Part shown: piece after piece, positions 15,681 through 23,004 of the stretch
Layout of the letters: each line of letters begins with the position of its first letter
How positions within the stretch are numbered: position 1 is the stretch's first letter
NCBI GenBank assembly: GCA_900753245.1
Contig: CAADYJ010000094.1
Location: forward strand, 1-41,277
DNA: 41,277 nt
Reading direction: 5' to 3'
From: Clostridia bacterium
GTDB lineage: Bacteria > Bacillota > Clostridia > TANB77 > CAG-508
Notes under the pieces: model-generated
Databases searched by the model: none
What the model was told of the DNA's origin: nothing
What the model saw: only the letters and a program-made list of their open reading frames with translations
Translations under genes and position numbers: made by a program

Positions 15681-16868
15681 TTATTTCTTTTTAACATTGA
15701 TACGTCTAGGTTTCTTTGTAACAACATGTGTTACAAAACCATTTTTATCCTGGCAGAAACTAACTGCTTTACCATATTTCTTGAAATCATATAAAGCTTT
15801 CTTGTTAAGAGTGTTGTAATTATAGCTGTAAGCTTTACCAGATTTTGTTATTACAACTAAATTCTTAGAAGATTTTACAAAACCTGCCTGAGCAACATTT
15901 CTTAATTTCCAACCGTGGAAATTTAAAACACCATTCTTTAAAGTGTAAGAAGCTAAGAAAGTTTTTCCAGAATACATTTTGTATTTATATTTGCCTTTAG
16001 GAATTACTCTTGTAGCTTTCTTATTACTTTTTGAAGTGGTAGAGGAAGTATTATTTGTATTTGTGTTAGTTGTAGTGGATGAGTTATTAACACTTCCGTT
16101 GTTTGTAGAACTATTATTACTGTTGGAACTATTACTGCCTGTATTGCTTGAACCATTGATGTTACTGTTACCAGTATTAGTGCTACCGTTGCTTCCATTT
16201 CCAGTATTTCCAGAGTTAGTATTACCTGAACTGCTGTTGCTTCCTGTATTAGTATTACCTGAGTTATTGTTGTTACCTGTGTTGGTATTGCCAGAGTTGC
16301 CATTGTTACCGGAATTATTGCCAGAGTTGCCATTGTTACCGGAATTATTGCCAGAGTTGTTATTACCAGAATTACCACTATTGTTGTCAGAATTATTATT
16401 GCCTGAACTACTGTTGTTTCCAGAATTATTTCCAGAACTGCTAGTTATTTGGTTTTTCTGTTCTTCATAAGTCAAAATCTTTGTTGTTCCAGTAGAAGTC
16501 TTAATTCCAGAAATAAACTTGTTAGAGTCAACTACAAATGATAGACCATTGCTGATATATTTCATTAATTTGACTTCTCCAGAATTGCCCTGAAGTTCAT
16601 AAGACCACCAATAAACAGCACCGTTCTTAAAAAGAATCCATGCAGTTCCATTGCTATCTAAAGCAACGTCTGCAGCAACTAATGGTTTAGTTAGAGTAAA
16701 TGTTTTGCCATTTACATCTAATGTGGTTTCGCCATTTACACAGCTAATGCTCCGGGTTGAACCAGAAATTGAGTAACTGTAAGTAGCAGCTTTTACTGCT
16801 ACAGGTAGTATAAATGTTACTACCATTGCCATTAAGATGGTTAAGATTGCTTTGTTTGTTTTCTTCAT
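15681..16868 (-). CDS. Secreted two-domain protein with Gly/Asn/Ser linker
   Basis: 395 residues with a clear signal peptide (MKKTNKAILTILMAMVV ... VKAA). An N-terminal beta-rich domain (about 28-135) contains NGTAWILFKNGAVYWWSY. A low-complexity linker of Gly, Asn, Ser and Thr runs over about residues 140-280. A C-terminal domain (about 285-395) contains KNLVVITKSGKAYSYNY. The two end domains resemble each other in order of strands and spacing (ILFKNGAVYWWSY ... GLSFVVDSNKFISG against VITKSGKAYSYNY ... AVSFCQDKNGFVTH), so they look like a duplication; no known family recognised. No anchor motif, and the basic C-terminus (RRINVKKK) may bind wall polymers. Base use is less AT-rich than in the neighbours. 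Confidence 0.8.
   Translation of the reverse strand: MKKTNKAILTILMAMVVTFILPVAVKAATYSYSISGSTRSISCVNGETTLDVNGKTFTLTKPLVAADVALDSNGTAWILFKNGAVYWWSYELQGNSGEVKLMKYISNGLSFVVDSNKFISGIKTSTGTTKILTYEEQKNQITSSSGNNSGNNSSSGNNNSDNNSGNSGNNNSGNNSGNNGNSGNNSGNNGNSGNTNTGNNNNSGNTNTGSNSSSGNTNSGNTGNGSNGSTNTGNSNINGSSNTGSNSSNSNNSSTNNGSVNNSSTTTNTNTNNTSSTTSKSNKKATRVIPKGKYKYKMYSGKTFLASYTLKNGVLNFHGWKLRNVAQAGFVKSSKNLVVITKSGKAYSYNYNTLNKKALYDFKKYGKAVSFCQDKNGFVTHVVTKKPRRINVKKK
16291..16350 (-). repeat. Perfect 30-bp tandem duplication in the linker
   Basis: 16291-16320 and 16321-16350 are identical and encode two 10-residue Asn/Ser/Gly units. Surrounding sequence contains further imperfect copies. Confidence 0.9.
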
Positions 16869-16962
16869 GATTGTTTTTCCTCCTGTTTTTACAAATGATG
16901 TTTGCTAAATTCATGCATGCCTAATTGGCATTGCATAGGGTGTAAAAAATATTTACATAATT

Positions 16963-16991
16963 ATTATACCATAATATAAAAATAAAATCAA
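16963..16991 (-). promoter_or_regulatory. SigA-type promoter with hairpin leader for the secreted protein gene
   Basis: On the minus strand, TTGATT (complement of 16986-16991), 17-base spacer, TATAAT (complement of 16963-16968). The roughly 90-base leader contains a hairpin (16913-16936; 9 bp with one bulged base) between promoter and ribosome binding site. Confidence 0.65.
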
Positions 16992-16999
16992 ATAATTAA

Positions 17000-17045
17000 C
17001 AAAAAATTCCTTTAATTACTCTATTAAAAAAATAATTAAAGGAAT
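17000..17045 (-). terminator. Rho-independent terminator of rnhA
   Basis: A perfect 13-bp stem (17006-17018 with 17033-17045) with a 14-base loop; read on the minus strand it is followed by six T. It lies 14 bases past the rnhA stop. Confidence 0.85.
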
Positions 17046-17058
17046 AAAATATTAAAAA

Positions 17059-17494
17059 TTATAAATTTGTAATTGCATTTCTAGCAAGTTCATCACAACG
17101 ATTGTTAAATTCATTATCAGCATGACCTTTTACTTTTATGAATTCTATATCATGTGTTTTAGTAAAATTATATAAAGTTTCCCATAATTCTTTATTTTTT
17201 ACGGGACTTCCATCAGCAGTTTTCCAACCTTTTTTTATCCAATTATAAATCCAACCTTGCAAAAAACCATTTACAACATAAGCACTGTCACTGTAAAGCT
17301 TTATTTTACAAGGAAACTTTACTAGTTTTAATGCTTCAACAACAGCTGTAAGTTCCATAATATTGTTAGTAGTATCTTTTTTTCCACCAGAGATTTCTTT
17401 TTTATGATTTTGATACATTAAAATTGCACCCCAACCACCAGGTCCAGGGTTACCGAGAGCAAGCACCATCTGTATAAATTGTAATTTCTTCCAT
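17059..17494 (-). pseudogene. rnhA: RNase HI, frameshifted near its N-terminus
   Basis: RNase HI removes RNA from RNA-DNA hybrids. Read from the ATG at 17494 (minus strand) the gene encodes MEEITIYTDGACS and then stops at CGG TAA. One base out of phase the rest follows without a gap: GNPGPGGWGAIL, the Glu motif NNIMELTAVVEAL, YSDSAYVVNG with its Asp, and KGHADNEFNNRCDELA at the end. Removing one base from GCTCTCGG (around 17452-17459) restores the canonical ACSGNPGPGG junction. The longest open frame alone (from ATG 17469) lacks the first catalytic Asp of TDGA and should be inactive. It is either a real mutation, a +1 programmed shift at the rare CGG codon, or a sequence error. Everything else is intact, including the terminator. 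Confidence 0.9.
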
Positions 17495-17512
17495 AATATT
17501 TTGTCCTTTCGA

Positions 17513-17541
17513 TTGTAAATTAATAAATTTTATGATATTAT
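17513..17541 (+). promoter_or_regulatory. Promoter for tmcAL
   Basis: TTGTAA (17513-17518), 17-base spacer, TATTAT (17536-17541), 60 bases before the start codon; divergent from rnhA. Confidence 0.5.
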
Positions 17542-17601
17542 ATCAATGTAATAAAAAATAAACAAGAGATAGCAAGTAAAAAATAAAAGGAGAGAAGAAA
17601 A

Positions 17602-18834
17602 ATGGCAACAGTATTAGGAATTATAGCTGAATATAATCCGTTTCATAATGGTCATTTTTATCAAATTGAAGAAGCTAAAAAACAAACAGGAGCAAAATAT
17701 GTTGTAGCTGTTATGTCAGGTAATTTTACACAAAGAGGAAATACTTCTTTAATAGATAAATGGGCTAAGGCTCAAATGGCACTTGAAAATGGTGTAGATA
17801 TTGTTTTAGAACTTCCAACTATATATAGCGTGTCTAGTGCAGAAAATTTTGCAGAAGGTGCTATAAAAATACTAGACAGTTTAAAAATAGTAGATACATT
17901 ATGCTTTGGAACGGAAACAGTGGATTTTGCAGCTTTAAATAATATTGCAAATGTACTACATAATGAGCCGAAAGAATATGTTGCTATCTTAAACCATGAA
18001 CTAGGAAAAGGAATATCATATCCAAAAGCAAGAGAAAATGCGCTAATGATGTATTTAAATGATATAAAAAGGTATGCAAGTATATTGTCAGGATCTAATA
18101 ACATACTTGCAATAGAATATTTAAAAGCGTTAAAAAGATTAAAAAGTGATATGACACCTTTCTCAATACAAAGAAAAAAAGTATATTACAATGATGAAAG
18201 AATTATAGATGAATTTGCAAGTAGCACAGCAATAAGAAAACTTATTGCAACAGAACAATACGCAGAAGTAAGAAAAGTAGTTCCTATGAGTTCATACATG
18301 TTATTAAAAGAAAAAATTGAAAAAGGAAATTATGTAATAGACATTATAAAATTTGAAAAAGAAATACTATACAATTTAAGAAAAATGACAGTTAAACAAA
18401 TAGCAGAATTGCCAGATGTAACAGAAGGTTTAGAATATGCAATAAAAAATGCAGCAAATTCATGTAATAGTTTGTTAGAACTAGTTAATATAATAAAATC
18501 TAAAAGATATACACAAACTAGAATTCAAAGAATATTAGTTTATGCTTTATTAGGAATTACTAAAAAAGATATGGTAAATGCAAGAAAAGTAATTCCATAT
18601 GCTAGGGTACTCGGTTTTAATAAGAATGGTAGAGAAATGCTTTCAGATATATGCAGTATAAATCCAAGAATTAATATGATAACATCTGTAAAAAAATATG
18701 AAGACCAAAACATAAATAAAGTATTAAGAGAAATGCTAGAAAAAGATATATTTGCTACTAATGTATATACATTAGGTTATGAAGATGACTCTTGGGCAAA
18801 CTTAGATTATACAAATAAATTAGTAATTGTTTAA
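17602..18834 (+). CDS. tmcAL: tRNA(Met) cytidine acetate ligase TmcAL
   Basis: TmcAL (formerly YlbM) acetylates the wobble cytidine of elongator tRNA-Met using acetate and ATP. The 410 residues begin with the nucleotidyltransferase signature GIIAEYNPFHNGH (HxGH class) and continue with VAVMSGNFTQRGN, DKWAKAQMALENGVDIVLELP and FGTETVDFAALN, all typical. The C-terminal half is the helical tRNA-binding domain (TRIQRILVYALLGI). Length is normal. The start is supported by AAAGGAGAG before the ATG. A strong terminator follows. Confidence 0.95.
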   Translation: MATVLGIIAEYNPFHNGHFYQIEEAKKQTGAKYVVAVMSGNFTQRGNTSLIDKWAKAQMALENGVDIVLELPTIYSVSSAENFAEGAIKILDSLKIVDTLCFGTETVDFAALNNIANVLHNEPKEYVAILNHELGKGISYPKARENALMMYLNDIKRYASILSGSNNILAIEYLKALKRLKSDMTPFSIQRKKVYYNDERIIDEFASSTAIRKLIATEQYAEVRKVVPMSSYMLLKEKIEKGNYVIDIIKFEKEILYNLRKMTVKQIAELPDVTEGLEYAIKNAANSCNSLLELVNIIKSKRYTQTRIQRILVYALLGITKKDMVNARKVIPYARVLGFNKNGREMLSDICSINPRINMITSVKKYEDQNINKVLREMLEKDIFATNVYTLGYEDDSWANLDYTNKLVIV

Positions 18835-18840
18835 AATATA

Positions 18841-18891
18841 AAAAATCCAAAATTATTATGCTAAAAAAGTTTAATAATTTTGGATTTTTTT
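18841..18891 (+). terminator. Rho-independent terminator of tmcAL
   Basis: An 18-bp perfect stem (18841-18858 with 18872-18889) with a 13-base loop and a T tail. Confidence 0.88.
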
Positions 18892-18940
18892 GATGTTTTT
18901 TACAGTTCTATTACACTTACATTACATTTGTGTAACAGTG

Positions 18941-18969
18941 TTGAAATTTACCATTTTTTAAAATATAAT
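18941..18969 (+). promoter_or_regulatory. Promoter of the HD-like / endonuclease Q gene group
   Basis: TTGAAA (18941-18946), 17-base spacer, TATAAT (18964-18969). Just upstream TTACAC (18911-18916) and GTGTAA (18930-18935) form a spaced inverted repeat that could be an operator. Confidence 0.68.
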
Positions 18970-19014
18970 GTGCCTATAGATAATAATACCTTAAAAGGGT
19001 ATAGGAGGGGTATT

Positions 19015-19557
19015 ATGGAAGAGACATTTGCAGAGTATATTTTGAACGAAAAAGACTGGGTAAGAAAGTTAGAAATAATGTTTTATTTACAAAAAAAGAC
19101 AAGAATCTTTTTTGATAAAACAGTTGTATTTAAGTCAGAACTTGCTAAATTATTTATTGAAACTATGAAATTGGATGTAGATGAAAATTTAGTTATTACT
19201 GCTTGTTTGTTATGCAACTGTAAAAAAACGGATGATTTTAGTGACTTAGAAAAAGTAAAATCATATGCAAAAGAAGGTGCAGAATATTTAAAAACTTTAG
19301 GATTTTCAAAATACTTTTGTAAAATATGCGAAGAAGTGAATAGATATTCTGAAAGTTATCCAAGAGAAAGAGAAAGTGATATTTTAGAATTGGTAGATCA
19401 ATTTGGAGGAATGTTGCTAGATAGACCAGAAAGAATAGGCTTTAAACCAGATGAAGCGTTGGTACTGTTGGAATATAGAAACTTAAAAGGAAAAGAAAAT
19501 GTATACTTAGAACAATTTAAAGAATTTGTAAATAAAATGCAGGAGGTATATATATGA
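19015..19557 (+). CDS. Degenerate HD/HD-GYP-like protein
   Basis: 180 residues from ATG 19015, chosen for its AGGAGGGG; the frame runs further up but only through the promoter and terminator. The C-terminal part has the layout of HD-GYP domains: DENLVITACLLCNCKK stands where ENL-x-AALLHDIGK is expected, LKTLGFSKYFCKICEEVNRY matches the GF helix, and ILELVDQFGGMLLDRPERIG-FKPDEALVLL aligns with ADxFDAxTSDRPYR-xxxEEAL. The metal-binding His-Asp pair is replaced by Cys-Asn and the GYP motif is missing, so phosphodiesterase activity is unlikely; a binding or sensory role is inferred. It is the first gene of a tight cluster with a small protein and endonuclease Q. Confidence 0.65.
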   Translation: MEETFAEYILNEKDWVRKLEIMFYLQKKTRIFFDKTVVFKSELAKLFIETMKLDVDENLVITACLLCNCKKTDDFSDLEKVKSYAKEGAEYLKTLGFSKYFCKICEEVNRYSESYPRERESDILELVDQFGGMLLDRPERIGFKPDEALVLLEYRNLKGKENVYLEQFKEFVNKMQEVYI

Positions 19558-19787
19558 GTGTAGAAAAGAGTTCATTGGAATATATGACGGAAAAAACAAA
19601 CAAAGCAGTAGATACTAGACAGGCCATTATATATATGGTAGAAACAGATGAAAAAATACAAAAGAAATTAAAAGAATTAGAAAAAAATACTTGGAAAGAA
19701 AGTTTAAAACAAACACCAGAAAAATTTAACTTTAATCCAAATGATATAGAACCAATTATATTAAAAAACAAAGATAGAGAAAGATAA
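19554..19787 (+). CDS. Small unknown protein between HD-like protein and EndoQ
   Basis: 77 residues. Its ATG overlaps the stop of the preceding gene (ATGA), with GGAGG upstream, so the two are translationally coupled. It is charged and helical (TRQAIIYMVETDEKIQKKLKELEKN), with a Pro/Asn-containing tail ending KNKDRER. No cysteine, membrane segment or known motif. Coupling to the neighbours suggests a partner role for one of them, but this is inference. Confidence 0.7.
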   Translation: MSVEKSSLEYMTEKTNKAVDTRQAIIYMVETDEKIQKKLKELEKNTWKESLKQTPEKFNFNPNDIEPIILKNKDRER

Positions 19788-19805
19788 TAGGAGAAAATAA
19801 GAGCA

Positions 19806-20999
19806 ATGAATGAAGTTTTTGCAGATTTACATGTACATATAGGAAGATCAGAAACAGGAAAACCAATAAAAATAACAGCAGCAAGGTCACTTAATTTTGC
19901 TAACATAGCAAAAGAATGTAAAGAAAGAAAAGGAATACAAATAGTAGGAATTATAGATTGTGCTTCACCATATGTAATTGAAGATATAGAAAATTTTTTG
20001 AAAACAGGAGAAGCATACGAAATAGAAGATGGAGGAATTATATACAAAGATGAAGTTTGTATACTTTTAGGTAGTGAAGTAGAAACTTCAGAAATAGGAA
20101 GAAATGGAAACAAAGGAGCAGCACATAATGTATGCTTTTTTCCTCATTTAAAAGACATAAAAGGTTTTTCACAAGAAATGAGCCATCATATAAAAAATAT
20201 AACATTAAGTACACAACGCTCAGATGTATCTGGTTATGAATTAATAGATATAGTTGAAAAGTACAATGGAATATTAATACCTGCACATATATTCACACCA
20301 CACAAAAGTTATTATGGAAATTGTGTAGATAGATTACAAGATATTTTTAAAGAAAAATATAATAAGATTTTTGCAGTTGAATTAGGTTTAAGCTCAGATA
20401 CATTTTTGGCAGATACAATATCAGAATTAGAGAATAAGACATTTGTTACAAATTCAGATGCACATTCTCTTCCTAAAATAGCAAGAGAATATAATAAATT
20501 ACAAGTAGAAAATATATCTTTTAAAGAAGTAGTAATGGCACTTAAAAATGAACAAGGAAGAAAAGTTGTTACAAACTATGGGTTAGATCCAAAATTAGGA
20601 AAATATCATAGAACATACTGTGATGATTGTAATTCTACAATAGAAACAAAACATCCAGTTACTGTTTGTCCAAAATGTGGAAGTAGCAAAGTAACTTTTG
20701 GTGTTTTTGATAGAATAGAATTAATAAAAGATAAAAAAGAGACAAAGAGTCCAAAAACAAGACCACCATACATATATCAAATTCCTCTAGGATTTATACC
20801 AGGAGTTGGACCAAAACAAATAGAAAAATTACTAGATCATTTTGGAACAGAAATGACTGTACTTCATAAACTTTCTAAAGACGATATAGAAAGTGTTGTT
20901 GGAGAAAAGATAGCAAATAAAATAGTGGAAGCAAGAGAAGGAAAAGTAAAAATTGATTCTGGCGGTGGCGGAGTTTACGGCAAAGTGAAGAAAGAATAA
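19806..20999 (+). CDS. Endonuclease Q family (PHP-domain, acts on deaminated bases)
   Basis: EndoQ nicks DNA 5' of uracil, hypoxanthine or xanthine. The 397 residues start with the PHP metal motif FADLHVHIGRS and carry further metal ligands in IDCASP, GSEVET, PAHIFTPHKSYYG and VTNSDAHSLPKIARE. A zinc-binding insert follows (CDDCNST ... CPKCGSSK, about residues 275-300), and then a helix-hairpin-helix segment GFIPGVGPKQIEKLLDHFG near the C-terminus. This domain order is that of the archaeal/bacterial EndoQ (TIGR00375) family. GGAG precedes the ATG. It is likely cotranscribed from 18941. Confidence 0.88.
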   Translation: MNEVFADLHVHIGRSETGKPIKITAARSLNFANIAKECKERKGIQIVGIIDCASPYVIEDIENFLKTGEAYEIEDGGIIYKDEVCILLGSEVETSEIGRNGNKGAAHNVCFFPHLKDIKGFSQEMSHHIKNITLSTQRSDVSGYELIDIVEKYNGILIPAHIFTPHKSYYGNCVDRLQDIFKEKYNKIFAVELGLSSDTFLADTISELENKTFVTNSDAHSLPKIAREYNKLQVENISFKEVVMALKNEQGRKVVTNYGLDPKLGKYHRTYCDDCNSTIETKHPVTVCPKCGSSKVTFGVFDRIELIKDKKETKSPKTRPPYIYQIPLGFIPGVGPKQIEKLLDHFGTEMTVLHKLSKDDIESVVGEKIANKIVEAREGKVKIDSGGGGVYGKVKKE

Positions 21000-21022
21000 A
21001 AATAAAATTAAGGGAGATAAAA

Positions 21023-22969
21023 GTGAAAAAGAAAGATAAAATAGAAAATCAAAGTGCTATAACTTTAATATCTTTGGTTGTTACAATTATAATATTAATT
21101 ATTTTAGCTGCAGTCTCAATAAACTTAGTATTTGGACAAGAGGGAATAATAACAAGAGCACAACTTGCAAGATTTGCTACAGAAATGCAACAAATAAAAG
21201 AAAGGGTAATGCTAAAACAAAATGACAATGCAATGCAAAAAGCAATGGGAAATAATCAACCTTTATTTGAAGAAAAATTAACAAACTTAGAAGGCTTGCC
21301 AAATACTTTAAAACAAGAAGTTTTATATATAAGAGCAGGATATCCTTCAAACAAAAAAGTAACAGATTTTAATACAGAAGATTTTGACCAAATAATAGAA
21401 AATAACGAATCTTCAAGTGAATCAGAATCAATTTATATAATTGATAAAGAAACTGCAAACGGAAAAGAAAATACATACATATTAGATATGAAAAGTTATG
21501 TAGTATTTAAAATAAAACAAACCAAAATAGGTGGACAAGTATATCATAGTTATGATATGGCATCATTAGGAAAATCTGGAGGAAAAGAAGAGCAAGAAGA
21601 AAAAATAGATTTAATAGCAAAAGAAGAATCTGAAGTTACAAATGTAGATGGAGTATATTGTTATAGTCCAAATATGAAAGGGTTTAATAAAAATGACACA
21701 TATATAGAATTATATAATGAAACTACAAATACATTTGATGAGCAAATAAAGCTAAAAGATGCAAATTTAAAAACTATAAATAGTAATAAAAAATGGTATA
21801 GCTATGGAAATCAAATTTGGGCAAATGTAAAAACAAATTCAAATGGACTAGAAGCATGGTGGGTATGGATACCAAGATATGCATATAAAATGAACGATAC
21901 ATCTACAGAACCACCAATAGATGTAATATATGTAGGAACAGATAATAAACCATTAGATCCAAAATATAATGGAGTATTACCAGAAAATTATATAGTACAT
22001 TCAGGATTTACAACAGATAAAGAATTGTATGGAATATGGATGAGCAAATATGAACCATCAAATAATTTTGATTATATATCTACAACATCAAAATGTTATG
22101 CACCAGATATGTCAGGTTTTGATAAAAAAAGTACATATATAGAATTATACGATGCTAGCACAAATTCATTTGGAGAAGAAATAAAATTAGCAGATGCAAA
22201 TTTATCAACTATAAACAATAATAATACTTGGTATGATTATTCAAGTCAAATTTGGGCAAATATAAAAACAAACTCAAATGGACTAGAAGCATGGTGGGTA
22301 TGGATACCAAGATATGCTTATAAAATAACAGAAAATGTAACAGAGGCTAATATTATATTTATAGATTTAAATAATAAACCAATAGATAAGGAACAATTTG
22401 GAGATAGTTTACCAGAAGGATATGTAGTACATAAAGCATTTACTCCAAGTGGAACAGACGGAAACAAGAACTTAAAGGGAATATGGATGAGTAAATATGA
22501 ACCATCAAATAACTTTGACTATACATCAACAGCAACTTTATGTTATGCACCAGATACAACAGGATTCGATAATGAAAATACATATATAGAATTATATGAT
22601 GCTAGTACAAATACATTTAGTGAAGAAGTAAAACTAAAAGATGCAAATTTAGATACAATAAATAATAACAAAACATGGTATGATTATCAAAATAAGGTAT
22701 GGGCTAATGTTAAAACTAATGCTAATGGATTAGAAGCATGGTGGGTATGGATACCAAGGTATGCATATAAAATAACAGAAAACATAACAGAAGCTAATAT
22801 TATATTTGTAGATTTAGACGACAAGCCAATGGATAAAGCTCAATTTGGAGATAGCTTACCAGCAGGTTATATAGTTCATCCAGCATTTAAACCAAGTGGA
22901 ACAGATGGAAGCAAAAACTTAAAAGGAATATGGATGAGTAAATATGAACCAAGTTGGGTTGAAAATTAA
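21023..22969 (+). CDS. Large pilin-like surface protein with three lectin-like repeats
   Basis: 648 residues from a GTG start behind AAGGGAG. The N-terminus is a prepilin-like leader and helix (SAITLISLVVTIIILIILAAV) with Ser instead of Glu at +5, followed by GQEGIITRAQ as in the smaller paralogue at 11256. After a spacer of about 190 residues come three consecutive repeats of about 145-149 residues. Each contains a start like CYAPDxxGFD, TYIELYDASTN, KxDANLxTINNN, then NGLEAWWVWIPRYAYKI and a final GIWMSKYEPS. The WVWIPR and SKYE signatures recall the formylglycine-generating-enzyme/C-type lectin-like fold used in bacterial surface and phage tropism proteins; that link is from memory of families. 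It is probably an exposed ligand-binding protein. Confidence 0.75.
   Translation: MKKKDKIENQSAITLISLVVTIIILIILAAVSINLVFGQEGIITRAQLARFATEMQQIKERVMLKQNDNAMQKAMGNNQPLFEEKLTNLEGLPNTLKQEVLYIRAGYPSNKKVTDFNTEDFDQIIENNESSSESESIYIIDKETANGKENTYILDMKSYVVFKIKQTKIGGQVYHSYDMASLGKSGGKEEQEEKIDLIAKEESEVTNVDGVYCYSPNMKGFNKNDTYIELYNETTNTFDEQIKLKDANLKTINSNKKWYSYGNQIWANVKTNSNGLEAWWVWIPRYAYKMNDTSTEPPIDVIYVGTDNKPLDPKYNGVLPENYIVHSGFTTDKELYGIWMSKYEPSNNFDYISTTSKCYAPDMSGFDKKSTYIELYDASTNSFGEEIKLADANLSTINNNNTWYDYSSQIWANIKTNSNGLEAWWVWIPRYAYKITENVTEANIIFIDLNNKPIDKEQFGDSLPEGYVVHKAFTPSGTDGNKNLKGIWMSKYEPSNNFDYTSTATLCYAPDTTGFDNENTYIELYDASTNTFSEEVKLKDANLDTINNNKTWYDYQNKVWANVKTNANGLEAWWVWIPRYAYKITENITEANIIFVDLDDKPMDKAQFGDSLPAGYIVHPAFKPSGTDGSKNLKGIWMSKYEPSWVEN
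21659..22966 (+). repeat. Three tandem coding repeats of about 440 bp
   Basis: Equivalent Cys codons fall at 21659, 22094 and 22541, giving periods of 435 and 447 bases. Units two and three are most alike; unit one has diverged in its second half. The last unit ends at the stop codon. Confidence 0.9.
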
Positions 22970-23004
22970 TACATAAAATTTATAATTAGGAGGAAAAATA
23001 AAAA

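Noticed and set aside
14691..16350. Tandem repeats as a CRISPR array
   Set aside because: Repeats are coding, contiguous without spacers, and keep the reading frame of the surface proteins; no cas genes are present.
15979..16470. Plus-strand Leu/Pro/Val-rich open frame of 163 codons
   Set aside because: Antisense shadow of the Gly/Asn/Ser linker of the secreted protein; composition follows from the repeat, with no start signal.
18880..19014. Longer N-terminus of the HD-like protein
   Set aside because: The region contains the end of the tmcAL terminator and the gene's own promoter; ATG 19015 has a strong AGGAGG.
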